A DNA stretch of 64,000 nucleotides from Asterias rubens (lineage: Eukaryota > Echinodermata > Asteroidea > Forcipulatida > Asteriidae), in NCBI RefSeq assembly GCF_902459465.1, contig NC_047063.1, positions 14,817,343 to 14,881,342 of the forward strand, written 5' to 3'. A program made the translations under genes and the position numbers. A model generated the notes under the pieces. It was not told the origin of the DNA. It saw nothing but the letters and a program-made list of their open reading frames with translations, and searched no databases. Shown here one piece after another: positions 29,701 through 40,129 of the stretch (position 1 is its first letter; every line of letters starts with the position of its first letter).

Positions 29701-32700
29701 AGCAGAACTTACATGGGCCCAGTTTCATAATTTTTTTCCAACGTGTTTAAAAACAACATTGTTGGTGTCTCCCCACAACCCCTTAAAAAAATATGTCAAA
29801 ATAAATAACTAACAATTTTTCTTAGTCAATCTACTTTCTACAAACCTTTTGCATAAATCTTAATTCCAAAGTCTCTGGCAGAATGCCTGGAAGACAAAGA
29901 CAAAATAATGGAAAACGGTTCATTTTAAGATATTACATCACATCACACCAACCTTTTGCATAAACCTTGGCTCATGGGTTTCAGGCAAGATTCCTGTTGA
30001 TATTAAAAAATATGAGGAAGGGGTGACAGAAATAGAATCTGTAAGAATACAATATTTTGGAAAATAAACAAAAAGAAATGCTTTTTTATTTGCTGATGGT
30101 GGATTTGTTTTTTGGTATTCTTTGAGTTGAACCTTAGACATACCTTTGAACAATCAAGCAAAAGGTTTCTTTTTCAACATTTGCTGATCTGAATCTAAAC
30201 TATATAAACGGCAAAGCACCTTAATGGAAACATCGCACAAAATTTTTTCGTAGAGATGACAATGAAGAAATTTCAGTTTTAGTCGAGGAAGACTCAAGGC
30301 TCGAAACCAGGTTCCACATTTGTGAAATGCATGGAAAGAAACCACTGAGCTAATGTTGGCCTAAATAGTGAATTCTTAATCTTCAACACGCATTTCTTCA
30401 ATACACTTTTGGAGAAAAACAATAATGATAAGTAGGATTTGAAACTTTGCATGGTGGAAGTAAGATATAGAAAAGTTTGCGGTAACACCATGTAATAACA
30501 ATCTCTCAATGAGTTGGGGTGGTTCTGAAAAGAACCGTTAGATTAACTCGACGTTTCGATCAGTATGCTCTGATCGTCTTCTGGAGAATGGCGATTCTCT
30601 GTCTTCTCCAGAAGACGATCAGAGCATACTGATCGAAACGTCGAGTTAATCTAACGGTTCTTTTCAGAACCACCCCAACTCATTGAGAGATTGTTATTAC
30701 ATGGTGTTACCGCAAACTTTTCTATAACAATAATGATATAGGATTTTGTTTTGTTTTGAACACGCCATGCCAACAGAGTGTTTCTTTTGTCAGGTATGAT
30801 ATTTGGTCTTCGGAAAAAAAGTAGGATAATTTTCTCTAGTAGAAAAAGGAACAATTTTCTGTAGTACAAGGGATAGACTCTCCAGGTCATATTGATAAAA
30901 ACAATATGATTTTTTTCTAAAGGCAAACAAATCGGAAAATAGACTTAAGTGGGTAGAATACCATGCCTGTTTTTACAGCTAATTGGGCAAACTCTTATTG
31001 CCAAGATACTTGAAAGAAAACAGTTCATTTGTTTTCACCTCTGGTTCTGAGATTTTGTTTTTACTAACACCAAGCACAGTATACTAAAAGGATAAAAGCG
31101 GGTTTACACAGAATCTAGAGTACAAGTTAACACAAATTAACATTGAGAATTGAAAACTGAAACCTTTATCTTAATAAATGCACAATGTGTGGATTTGCAG
31201 TGGGGATAAAGAAAATTAACTTTGTTTTTTTACCCATACACCGATGTGTGTGTGAATTATGCTTTACTCACCTCCATTGGTCAGACACACACTGAGGATT
31301 TCCAGATCAAGTTTCCTCTTTGATTTTTCTGCGGCATTTTGTCTGTAAGTTTAAAACATAATAAAATTTCTCAATTAGGTGAGGTTTGTGGTAGCACCAT
31401 GTGTAAATTATCTCTTTAGATCAGTGTTGGTACAGAAGCAGGGTTTCTCTTTTGTAAAGTATGTGTTGTGGTCAAGTGGTCACCCAAGATCTGGGCCCAA
31501 TTTCATAGAGGTGCTAAGCACAGAAATTTGCTTAGCATGAAATTTCTTCACTGATAAAAACAGGATTACCAACCAAATTTCCATTTGTTGCATATTGTTT
31601 GTTACTTGTCTCGGCTGTTGTTTGCTTATCCTTAAAATCACGTGAAAATTTGGTTGGTAACCCTGTTTTAATCAAGCAGCAAAGTGTGGGTTTGAATCCA
31701 TGTAGTGACACCTGTTCCCTTGAGCAAGGCACTTAACCATAACTGCTTTGTAAACATTTTGGAAGGTAGTGCATTCTGGTAGTGCATCATGGATGATACC
31801 CATGTAAACGTCCTTATGGACTATAAAAGGGGGTGGGTAGCCATATTTCAGCCCCAGGAGACAGGTGGCAATGTGCCCCTACTGAAGCTGGAGACAGTTG
31901 GTTTGGGCATGGAGGTAGAATTGGGGCGACAGCCAAAATCAGTTAAGTGTAGCTCTCACCTTGCAGAGGCTGCCAGCCTTGCAGTGGCTGCCAGCCTTGC
32001 AGTGGCTGCCAGCCTTGCAGTGGCTGCCAGCCTGGCGAGGTCAGGTGATTTTCCATTAAAAAAACATCAAACAAAATCTTTATTGGGAAATTTCAAAATT
32101 GTATTGGAATGTTTTAGGCCAGAGTGAAGAAAACAGAGTTTGATGAGTACAACAATAGACCCTTCCCATGAAATATGTAAATTGCACACAGCGCGTGCGC
32201 ACTAACATTTTGGTTGGCAAAATGAGGGAAAATCGCGCTGTTTTGTACATGGCTAATGGCTGCGTGACGCAGACGCCATTGCGCGTCTGCTTAGTGCACA
32301 ACTCTATGGTGTTTGCCAACCAGTAGGGTCTGTACGCATGTGTAAATGTAATTAGCATATTTCATGGGAAGGGTCCATTAAAAAACAGCTTTTACCGCAG
32401 GGAGCATAGTTTGATACAAGTTTTAGATTCAGAACAAAACCAAATCAATCTTTACAAACCAAAGATATGCAAACACTCTTCCATACCTTGCTATAAGTTC
32501 CTGTGCTACTGTATCCCCCATGTCATGTGCCAGGATGTGAACCCGCTCCACACCCAATTTGGCCATTAAAGACTCCATAATATCAGCTTGCTCAAACATA
32601 GTGTAAGAGTGGCCCGTCTGAAAGGTACAAAAAAAAGTATCACAGTTTGTTATTTTTTTTCACAGGACTCGGGAAAGTACTGAGTATACAGTGCTACACA

Positions 32701-35700
32701 CATCGGTGTATATGGGTAAAAACCAAAAATTAATATTCTTTATCCCGATGCAAATTTAACATCTATTAAATCGTTTGCAGTACCCGCTGCTAAAACATAG
32801 GATTCGAACTGCCTCTAGCTACCGGGCAATCTCGGTGGTCTAGTTGGTATGACACTGCTCTAGAATTGCAAAGGTCGTGGGTTCGAATCCCACCCGAGTA
32901 AAATGCCTGTGATTTTTTATATATATTTTTTTTTCACAGGACTCGGGAAAGTACTGAGTATACAGTGCTACACACATCGGTGTATACGGGTAAAAACCAA
33001 AAATTATTATTCTTTATCCCCGAAGCAAATTTAACATCTATTATATCACAGACTTACTAGCATCACAAAAAATGTAAAACAATGAGATATTTAGTACATT
33101 TGAGTAGGTATACACATTCAAACCAGGGACCTTAAACGAAAGAGGACAAGACGGTCCACTGTTCGGGAAAGGTCCACAGTTGGAAAACAAACACAAAACC
33201 AATGGGAGCTGTTGCAAAAAAGTTAGGAGTATAAACAAAAGTAGGACAATAGGGGGTCCAGGGTTGCAGGCGTATACACACTTGGGTGTCTAGAAAACTT
33301 GATAACCACTTCATTTGACACCAGTTTCAAAGGTTGATTTGACTACAAGATGGTGATGAACTTGATTGAAACCAGTTGCACTTTTTATAAGTAGTTTGTG
33401 AAGAAATATCACAAATCGCCTGATATTAATTAAATTTGTACCTCTTCTCATCCTGGCCAAACACTTAACTCAAGCTCAAATATATGATGAACGAGAAATG
33501 TCTGTCTTTACCGATCCTGAAGAATGATTTCAGAAAATTCTTCATAGTTCATTGCGGTAACACCATGAAAATTCTTTTTGTTAATGGAGTGCTCCATCTG
33601 CATTGTGCCGAGAATAATGTCTGGTAACAAAATTGTAACATAATTGTTATAAGTTAATTGTTATTTTCTTCTTTCTCGGTGTAAATCAAGAGATCATTGA
33701 AAAAGAATCAAAGAAAAAACTAAACCTCATACTTTCTAAAAATTCTTGCCATACTGTACAGCAGAGTGATTAAATATTCTTTGACATCAAAAAATGCACT
33801 CACCGGTTTATCACTCAAACCAAATCCCAAGAAATCCGCAGCGATGACTCGACCAAAGTTCTCGCTTAACCCGTGCCACATCTATCAAGATCATAATAAA
33901 AATACAATCAGTAATAAATTTGCATTTTTTATAGCACTTTATCACACCCAAAAGGCTTTCAGTTTTTCTCTCGTTTTCGACTTGTTTGTTTTCTTCCATT
34001 GTTATATCCTGTTATTGTGTATATGTTTGCCATGTTCTTGCTTTGTTTTATCTCATAAATAAGAAAGGACAAACCCAAAATGGTTAGGCTAAGTGTTTTG
34101 CTAAAGGGTACAACAAGTCCTGGGCCCAAATTCATAGAGCTGCTAAGCACAACAATTTCCTTGGCATGAAACTTCTGCCTTGATAAAATCAGGATTACCA
34201 ACCAAATGTCCATTTGTTGCATATTGCTTGTTAGTGGTATTTATCTGTTCTTTGCTTGTCCCGATAATCATGTGGAAATTTGGTTGGTAATTATGTTTTT
34301 ATCAAGGAAGAAATTTCACGCTTGGCAAACTTTTGTGGTTAGCATGTCTATGAAATTGGGTCCAGACCGGAGCTCAAACCCACGCTCTGCTGATCAGTAA
34401 AACAACGGAGTTTGTGTTGTTTAAAAGATCTTCTTGTCAAGGGAAACTCCCACAAGGGGAAATAAACACCAAGTTAGCAACAACCAATCTCCCCAGAAGA
34501 AACATTGATTTAATTTCTATGATTATAAATTGCACAAATTAAGAAGTTTGGTTTCAGTTACTAGCAAACCTTATTCTAGTCATTGCAAAGTCAGTCTAAC
34601 CACTGAACCACATTGCAGGCCTGATACTTAAAGGACAAGCTCCCTTGGATCGATCGAGCTGGTCTTTGAAAAGCCGTTTGTAATCCGTTTGTTATAAAAT
34701 GCATACGATTGGAAAGATGTTTTTATAAGTAGAATACAATGATCCACCAAAACATGCCTCGAAATTGCACGGTTTTTACTTTTACTGTGTCGACAAACAC
34801 GGTCGGCCATTTATGGGAGTCAAATTATTTACCACGCAATTTTGAAGCAAATTTGTGTGGATCATTGCATCCTACTTGTAAAACATCTTTCCAATCATAT
34901 GCATTTTATAACAAACAGTTACAAACCCCTTTTTATAGACCAACTCGTCCGATCCAAGGCAATGTCTTCCTTTAATGGTGTCAACAAAGCCACGAGAGCG
35001 ATTGCCTCCATAGGGTGCCCTTTACAAGGAGAAAATGCCTTGGCGCCTTGCCCTTTCAGAAACGAAGCATGCAAGCCTGACAGTGACCACTTGACAACTT
35101 GACCACTCTGCCCTGCCACGCCACTCAAATACAGATCAATCATACCTTGTACCAATCAAACGTTGAAGAAGGGAAACCATGTAGAATTAGAACCACTTTT
35201 TTAGGGTCGCCAGAACCAAGGGAATCTAGAGAAAAAGCAACATCCACTTTTGAAAAAGTTGACCAATGATAAAAAGTAATTCTGTTTTATAACATCTTAA
35301 ATTGCATAATGGTTTTGTAACATTAGAACATTACCTGCCTCAAGCTACTGACAATCTCGGTGGTCTAGTTGGTATTGACTTGGTATGACACTGCCCTAGA
35401 ATTGCAAAGGTCGGAGCTCGAATCCCACCCGAGTAAAATGCCTATGTACAGGTGATTTTTTTCACAGAACTCTGGAAAGTACCAAGTATACAGTGTTTTA
35501 ACACACCCCAGCGTGTATGAACAAAATTAATAAAAATTAGTACATCAAAGAAAAATTTCCTCTAAATAAGAAACTGCTCTAAAAAAAATACTAACCTTTG
35601 TAGAAGACGTTAAACTCCTTGAACTTGAAGTATTTGCCAGAGTTTTCCCACTCCTGAAGTCTCTGAGAGAGATGTGGTTTAGGCCAATGTAGATACACAG

Positions 35701-35743
35701 CAATAAGGGCTACCAGCCAGGCTACAGTTCTAAAACTCGGCAT
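26794..35743 (-). CDS. MEST: MEST homologue, membrane-anchored alpha/beta hydrolase
   Basis: Coding exons on the minus strand: 35743-35596, 35225-35146, 33881-33804, 32617-32487, 31342-31272, then either 29993-29953 or 29886-29846, then 29585-29518, 29025-28924, 28263-28187, 27639-27576 and 26917-26794. With one of the alternatives the product is 327 residues (human 335). The N-terminal hydrophobic stretch TVAWLVALIAVYLHW (6-20) looks like a signal anchor. The hydrolase fold follows: oxyanion motif HGFP (65-68), GFGLSDKP (95-102), nucleophile elbow AHDMGD with Asp134, acid region GPSDPINP with Asp274, and DHISHYPQLEDP with His304. An Asp nucleophile matches the haloalkane dehalogenase/epoxide hydrolase-like branch to which MEST belongs. 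Its substrate is not established. Every junction is GT-AG and phase-consistent; identity with vertebrate MEST is obvious throughout. Confidence 0.95.
27095..27219. mobile_element. Truncated MITE family M3
   Basis: Shares actaggcattcttcgcttac and the terminal cagagcaagaagttgggctc with the element at 11200-11435. Left end missing. Intronic in the MEST homologue. Confidence 0.5.
27718..27955 (-). mobile_element. tRNA-derived SINE A, near complete
   Basis: On the minus strand: leader, A-box tcggtagtctagttggtaag, B-box ggttcgaatcccacccgag, then a tail with cacaggactcgggaaagtac and acacatcggtgtatgggtaa. The head resembles a mature tRNA but the acceptor stem does not close and the tail is fixed across copies, so it is a SINE. 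Lies in an intron of the MEST homologue. Confidence 0.75.
29846..29886 (-). other. MEST: MEST alternative exon 7b
   Basis: A 41-nt exon reading GILPETLELRFMQK, bounded by a ttccag acceptor and a GTTTGT donor. Same length, phase and position in the protein (170-183) as exon 7a. Differs from 7a at 13 of 41 bases, but only residues 176 (Leu for His) and 178 (Leu for Pro) change; the other eight altered codons are synonymous. Confidence 0.8.
29953..29993 (-). other. MEST: MEST alternative exon 7a
   Basis: A 41-nt exon reading GILPETHEPRFMQK, bounded by a tcaacag acceptor and a GTTGGT donor. It keeps the PETH.P pattern of human MEST (GIFPETHRP), so it is probably the ancestral form. Separated from 7b by a 66-nt intron. 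Including both exons, or neither, shifts the frame. Confidence 0.85.
30466..30726. repeat. Perfect 123-bp inverted repeat (hairpin), family P
   Basis: Left arm 30466-30588 and right arm 30604-30726 are exact inverse complements around a 15-nt loop. The arms include gcggtaacaccatgtaataa and acgtttcgatcagtatgctc. Nearly the same sequence (aacaataatgata, then a gtaggattt-like stretch) stands before the left arm region and after the right arm, a possible target duplication. Located in the large intron upstream of MEST exon 7a. Family copies elsewhere are half-sized and diverged. Confidence 0.85.
31370..31450 (+). repeat. Fragment of hairpin repeat family P
   Basis: aggtttgtggtagcaccatg followed by tgtaaattatctctttagat corresponds to the left arm of family P with substitutions. 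Confidence 0.5.
31492..31678. mobile_element. MITE family M2, right end replaced by SINE sequence
   Basis: Starts gggcccaatttcatagaggt and follows the M2 pattern to the second ggttggtaaccctgtttta arm. It then breaks into a tRNA-like SINE segment (gtgggtttgaatccatgt, cttgagcaaggcacttaacc) running to about 31770. Confidence 0.65.
31965..32036 (+). repeat. 18-bp minisatellite, four copies
   Basis: Tandem cttgcagtggctgccagc units, almost identical, intronic in the MEST homologue. Reads LAVAAS in one frame, but no gene is implied. Confidence 0.9.
32157..32376. mobile_element. Palindromic MITE family M5
   Basis: agacccttcccatgaaatat and its near-inverse (atatttcatgggaagggtcc) form the ends; inner motifs such as gttggcaaa and tttgccaac also pair. 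About 220 bp, non-coding, intronic. Confidence 0.75.
32655..33050 (+). mobile_element. Tandem SINE A units, 274-bp spacing
   Basis: The tail block cacaggactcgggaaagtac through acacatcggtgtat occurs at 32661 and again at 32935. Between them lie a body (acccgctgctaaaacatagg), the A-box tcggtggtctagttggtatg and B-box gggttcgaatcccacccgag. After the second tail the body begins again (tttaacatctattat). This is a tandem arrangement of one complete and two partial SINE units. Confidence 0.75.
34121..34363. mobile_element. Palindromic MITE family M2, full copy
   Basis: Runs from tgggcccaaattcatagagc to its near-inverse (tgtctatgaaattgggtcca) with internal ggttggtaat/attaccaacc arms. Intronic in the MEST homologue. 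Confidence 0.75.
34628..34975. mobile_element. Palindromic MITE family M4, diverged copy
   Basis: Tips ttaaaggaca and tgtcttcctttaa. Inner arms tacaatgatccac and tgtggatcattgca pair, and acacggtcggccatttat is shared with the 13018-13283 copy. Intronic. Confidence 0.75.
35344..35520 (+). mobile_element. tRNA-derived SINE A, mutated head
   Basis: A-box tcggtggtctagttggtatt with an internal 11-bp duplication (ttggtat repeated), B-box decayed to gagctcgaatcccacccgag, then the tail cacagaactctggaaagtac. Intronic. Confidence 0.65.
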
Positions 35744-36389
35744 ACTCAAAAGGTTCTGTACAACGGTGCTGTGTCCTGCGTAATAAAAAGAGGTACAAAA
35801 TGTACTTTATTATTGATTTAAGTTGTAATGTTGTAAATAAAGTTGTAATGTAAAGTGGTGCAAGTTGTCTGTATCTGTCGAGTACTGCAACAAACTCCTC
35901 ACACGGTATTTAAGTTGCGATTGCTATTCTTCTTTATGGAACTGTTCCGTATCCCTGGTCCTGGGAAAGTGAGTTTCGATTATTGTTATTGCAACTTCTG
36001 GAGTAGGAATACCAACGGCAACGCCCCCCCTCCCTCGGTCACACCCCACTCCATTTTCATTTGTCTTGAAACTGGCTATGCAAGAATCATTCGCAGGAAG
36101 AGGAAGTATGAACCAGGCTTACATGTATAACGGCCTGCCCTGCCAAAGTAGTAGTAAGTACTGACAGTGACATGACTGAGTTAGTTTAGGTAGGAGTAGA
36201 AATTCTACTAGAATTAATTTGTAGGACTAATAAAGAAGATATTCTTGCTTGTTGGCTTGTGTTTTAAACAAAGAAATAGATAAACCATACAGCACAGACA
36301 GCAGAGGCAGAGAAAGTCACTTCCTCCATGATCCCCCAGCCGTCCCACCTCCATCCCTCATCCCAGCCCCTCCCCTACTGTACTAACTC

Positions 36390-36390
<1 letters not shown>

Positions 36391-36416
<26 letters not shown>
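36391..36416 (+). repeat. (CT)n microsatellite
   Basis: Uninterrupted ct repeat between the MEST 5'UTR exon and its first coding exon. Confidence 0.95.
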
Positions 36417-36421
<5 letters not shown>

Positions 36422-36638
36422 TTTACTTTTAGTAATCAACTCAAAGTGCATACACACAAACATCGGCATCATCTGTTCTTTTCTTGATTAAGCCATGGAG
36501 GTAGACTAATTCCACCTCCATTGATTGAATGAGTTTTGAATGAAGACGAGTTGAGTTTGATCACCTGATCCGACCATAATAAATTAATAGTAGAATGACT
36601 TTTTTTTCTTAAAAAAAAAGTATATATTTTTTACTTAC

Positions 36639-36760
36639 CCGAGTTAAACTTGGTCACACAATAGCTTCACAACCAAAGAGGAGCTGAGATTTGACTCTCA
36701 CCACACTGATCGTGACAGCAGTATTGTAAATGTAAACAGTAAAGAAGAAGAGCAGCCAGC
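36639..36760 (-). promoter_or_regulatory. Probable 5'UTR exon and promoter region of the MEST homologue
   Basis: The coding exon at 35743 is preceded by an acceptor (acgcag at 35776) with 32 nt of untranslated sequence, so an upstream exon is needed. A strong donor (GTAAGT, reading leftward from 36638) follows tttaactcgg on the minus strand. The far end is not defined; 36760 is a guess. Confidence 0.45.
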
Positions 36761-36773
36761 CTAATAGCTGTCA

Positions 36774-36795
36774 ATCAATCAATCAATCAATCAAG
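36774..36795 (+). repeat. (CAAT)n microsatellite
   Basis: Five consecutive tcaa/caat units just upstream of the proposed MEST transcription start. Confidence 0.9.
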
Positions 36796-36885
36796 CCACA
36801 ACAACGAACACGCACAACTGAGCCAACTAACTAGCCCTGTAATCAGAAGTTAGAACCCATGCAGTACAAGAACGGTGTGAAGTTC

Positions 36886-36926
36886 GTTCTCGTTTGACGT
36901 TCGATATTCGACATTCAAACAAGAAC
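36886..36926. repeat. 41-nt near-perfect palindrome upstream of MEST
   Basis: gttctcgtttgacgttcgat pairs with the following tcgacattcaaacaagaac except at three positions. A third related half (cgtttgacattcaatatg) follows at 36934. Confidence 0.6.
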
Positions 36927-37187
36927 CGGTTACTCGTTTGACATTCAATATGCATTTGTGCACAAATCTGAGTGGGCTGTATGAAAGCCCTATTTATTTT
37001 ATCATTTTTCTCTATACGTCAGAATAAAAGTTGGAACCCATGGTCATTGCAGGTTTTTTTTTTATAAGGATTTCCTTTTTTTCAATCGATTTAGAAGAAG
37101 AAAAAAAAATCACCTAAAATCACTACGTCACGGTACGAGATAAGAGTGCTATTGATGTTCAGAAAAATTGCCCGAATATTATGCGGG

Positions 37188-37480
37188 CCACTTTTCCGCC
37201 GCAGTTGTTATGGGTGCGTTCGTTTAGCTTCCCTGGGCCATCCCCGGTCTGCCCGGTACGGTGCGTTCGAATAGCTTTTGACGTAATTCCAGGGGCTCAC
37301 CCAGGTCAGCCCCCAGAGGCCCGCTTGTGGAGTGGGTCACTTGGGGGCTGGCCCCAGCCCAGGTAAACGACGTCACTATGTGAGTGGTCGTTTGTTAAGC
37401 TCTTGTTCCGATTATCGCGGCAAAAACTGTACACGCTTGTAATGAACGAACGCTAGCGGGCGCTCTGTTTCTCTGATTTC
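37188..37480. mobile_element. GC-rich element with gcgttcgtttagcttccc end
   Basis: The segment gtgcgttcgtttagcttccc at 37213 appears inverted at 2412-2438. The block is much richer in GC and CpG than its neighbours. Probably a MITE; the right boundary is uncertain. Confidence 0.4.
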
Positions 37481-38640
37481 CGGATCTCACCAGAACGTGG
37501 AACGTTGTTTACTTTTTTTAGCGAGGTGCCAAATTTAGTCGCCCACAATGAAACAAAGTGTACGACGGGTTATTAATAGCTTTTTGGGTACAAAAATACC
37601 CAGATTGGTGTAGTCCCCCCCCCCCCACCTTCCCACTTGTTTCTCTCTCTTTTTTTCTCTCCCTCTTGTTTTTTGTGTGACAAAAAGCGAGGGGTCGTCG
37701 TGCGCCCCGCACGCCCCCTCCCCATCCGCTCCTGACGACTTTTGCATGACCGTCCCATACTTCTTCAAACGCATGAAGCCGACGTGAAACAGCCGCAGCC
37801 AAAAGCCGTAGACGCTTATTCGGACATGGGCATACAATTCCAATCCAGGGTCCACCCCAAAACGCAAAAGACATTCACTATTTATATGCAGATTCGGTCT
37901 TGGAAACCAACCAGCAACCGGACGCCGTGTAATACTATACTGTGTGTACAGAGTAATCAGTGACAAAATGGCCGGGCCCCTTCAAGATGAAACTACGACA
38001 CTGCCTTGCGAAAACCTTTTCCACATGACTGCCACTTTCTAAGGGTTTGGTTTTTAACAGTTTTTTAAAGTACTCATGGCAAGGAATATTGATGGCTAAA
38101 ATACAATTACTGAAAGTTTTAAGAGAAAATCAAAGCGGACATTTTCGTTGTAAGATCAGAACTCACGCGCTAGTCTCGTGAATCAACAACACACTAAAGC
38201 ACACTACCCATGGAGTGTCAAATGACCATCGTAAAGCAAAACAATTTTTACTTTTCGCAACTTCGAACACTTTTTTAGTTCCATCCTTTCCACATATTAT
38301 TCTTTCATTCATTCTGAACATTATTGGATGTAATTTTACTTATTAAAAGGAAGATTATAAAGTCAAAAGTGGCAGTCAGAAACGGTTACGTCTTACGAAC
38401 TTCAAGTTCAAAGCATCTTGCTGCCGTGATACACACATTATGATTAATGACAGTTGTCATAGTTGCAGTTGTCGCTTTAGTTTCATCAAGACTTTGCTTC
38501 AGTGACAGCAGAATGAGGATATGACATCATTCTCACATCATAATGTATCCTTTTGGAAACTTGATTTTGACACACATGCTTATTATTGAAGAAATGTTTG
38601 AAGATGTATAATATTAAATTTATTAATATTGTTCTTTTTG
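37481..38640. other. Intergenic, overlapping minus-strand frames of doubtful meaning
   Basis: Two long frames at 37535-37966 on the minus strand include a low-complexity Lys/Arg/Glu/Gly stretch from a purine-rich tract. I recognise no domain. The remainder to 38640 shows no gene. Confidence 0.3.
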
Positions 38641-38644
38641 GTGT

Positions 38645-38777
38645 TCAGGGGTTGATTTCACAAAGTGTTAGGACTAGTCTTATCTCAAGTTACTCGTCCT
38701 AACTTAGGACTATCCATGCAATTTGTATATCTCCTAGGACTAGTCCTAACCTAAATTTTTGTGAAATCGACCCCTGA
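38645..38777. mobile_element. Palindromic MITE family M6
   Basis: tcaggggttgatttcac and its near-perfect inverse bound a unit whose interior alternates ttaggactagtc motifs on both strands. 133 bp, non-coding. Confidence 0.75.
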
Positions 38778-38876
38778 AACATTTATTTTTATTTTATATA
38801 AAAAAACACTATTTTTGTTTTAATATTATTACTCTTGCATCGCGCTTAAATATAACGGAATTCGAACTGCCAGCTA

Positions 38877-39205
38877 CCTCGCTTGGTGGTCTAGGCAGGA
38901 AGACAGCTCTACTACTAGAACATAAGGTTTATCGCAATTCAGAAACGCAATGCATTGTGGGAAGGAATATGGGGCGGTTTCTATGCAGTTTCTACCACTC
39001 ACTCACGCAACGCCTATACCTTTGTGCGGGTTCAACAGCGCCCTCTCTTGATATTTTGCTAGTCGCAATAAACCTTATGTTGTAGTTGTGATATTGTAAC
39101 CCTCCTCCCTCCAGCTGTCTAGAGGAGGGTTATGGCAATTATAGAACATAGAACGGAAAGGTTGTAGATTTGATTCCCGCCCAAGCAGTTGTAGATCATT
39201 GATGC
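38877..39205 (+). mobile_element. SINE with hairpin between A- and B-boxes, split by a nested MITE
   Basis: A-box-like cttggtggtctaggcaggaa and B-box-like tagatttgattcccgcccaa are separated by a hairpin made of taaccctcctccctcc and its inverse (ctagaggagggtta). A palindromic MITE (38928-39082) interrupts this copy. Undisrupted copies at 44604-44770 and 47284-47440 confirm the structure. Confidence 0.65.
38928..39082. mobile_element. Nested palindromic MITE
   Basis: The ends acataaggtttatcgcaatt and its near-inverse (cgcaataaaccttatgt) bound about 150 bp absent from the two sister SINE copies, which gives independent evidence of insertion. Confidence 0.75.
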
Positions 39206-39789
39206 CGAAGCGGGAAGCCATTTTATTTGTTTGTCAATCAACTGTTTTGTTATTTTTTAAACATATTTTCACAAATCCAGCCCCCGAAAAAAACCAAGTA
39301 ACAAACAGAAAAATAGTCAGTGTCAGGGCTCAAAGCAACCCCCCCCCCCAACCTGAACCCTTTTTGTACCAAGGAACGCATGCTGCCGTCTAAAACAGAA
39401 AAGACACCACCCCAGTTACCCTTTTTCTTGCCTTGCAAAGAGTTATTCAACAAGAACAATAAACAAATCGTTTGCATAATATGTCCCTGACTAAACTACA
39501 ACTTAAGCTAGTTATTTGGAGAATTGGAACAATGGAACAAATTTTGTCAATGAAAAAGTAGTTCACAATCCAAGGAATTGAAATACTGTTCACCAAAATT
39601 AATATAGAAAAGTAAAGAAAGTTATTGTTGTGAAAAAAAGGAACTTGGAGGAATTCTTTTTTTATGAAAACTTGTCCACTTCAACATTATCATGACAAAC
39701 TTGGAGCACAATGACAATATTATTATTTGTCATTTCCATACTATTTTATTTTTAATAAGGCAAAAAAATTAATACAATTTATTAATTTT

Positions 39790-40020
39790 AATGTTACTGT
39801 GGAATAAGCATCAAAAGTACTAGTCGGTTAACTAATTTTGGAATCTCTTGTACTATTGAGGCAAATAACTTGATCAAAGTTATTATCAAACAACTCATGA
39901 TATCAAATCAATTTATTTTTAATAATTTTTCAATAGCAATTCAAGCAAAACTTTTCAACAGGAAGTTGTTGACCATTAACATACTTTTTACACCATATAA
40001 GTCTTGTGCAAATCTATAAG
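39790..40020 (+). repeat. Dispersed repeat (gcaaataacttgat... family)
   Basis: The order gcaaataacttgatcaaagt, then aagttgttgac, then accatataagtcttgtgcaa is shared with 42240-42330, 42425-42545 and 44995-45215. No coding frame; probably parts of a larger transposon. Confidence 0.5.
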
Positions 40021-40129
40021 TGGAAGTACACTGTAACATAAAGAAACAAAATTGTTGGGTTGGTTGTATCAAAATGCTGAAAATAATCACAACCTTGTTC
40101 GCCATGCTGGAGGTGTCTGGCTTTTAAAA

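Noticed and set aside
30540..30660. Possible hammerhead ribozyme (ctgatcgaaac motif)
   Set aside because: The motif lacks the CUGANGA core followed by a stem and GAAA; the apparent fit comes from the long palindrome itself.
37535..37966. 143-codon minus-strand gene
   Set aside because: It includes a purine-rich low-complexity stretch, overlaps another equally long frame, and shows no recognisable domain.
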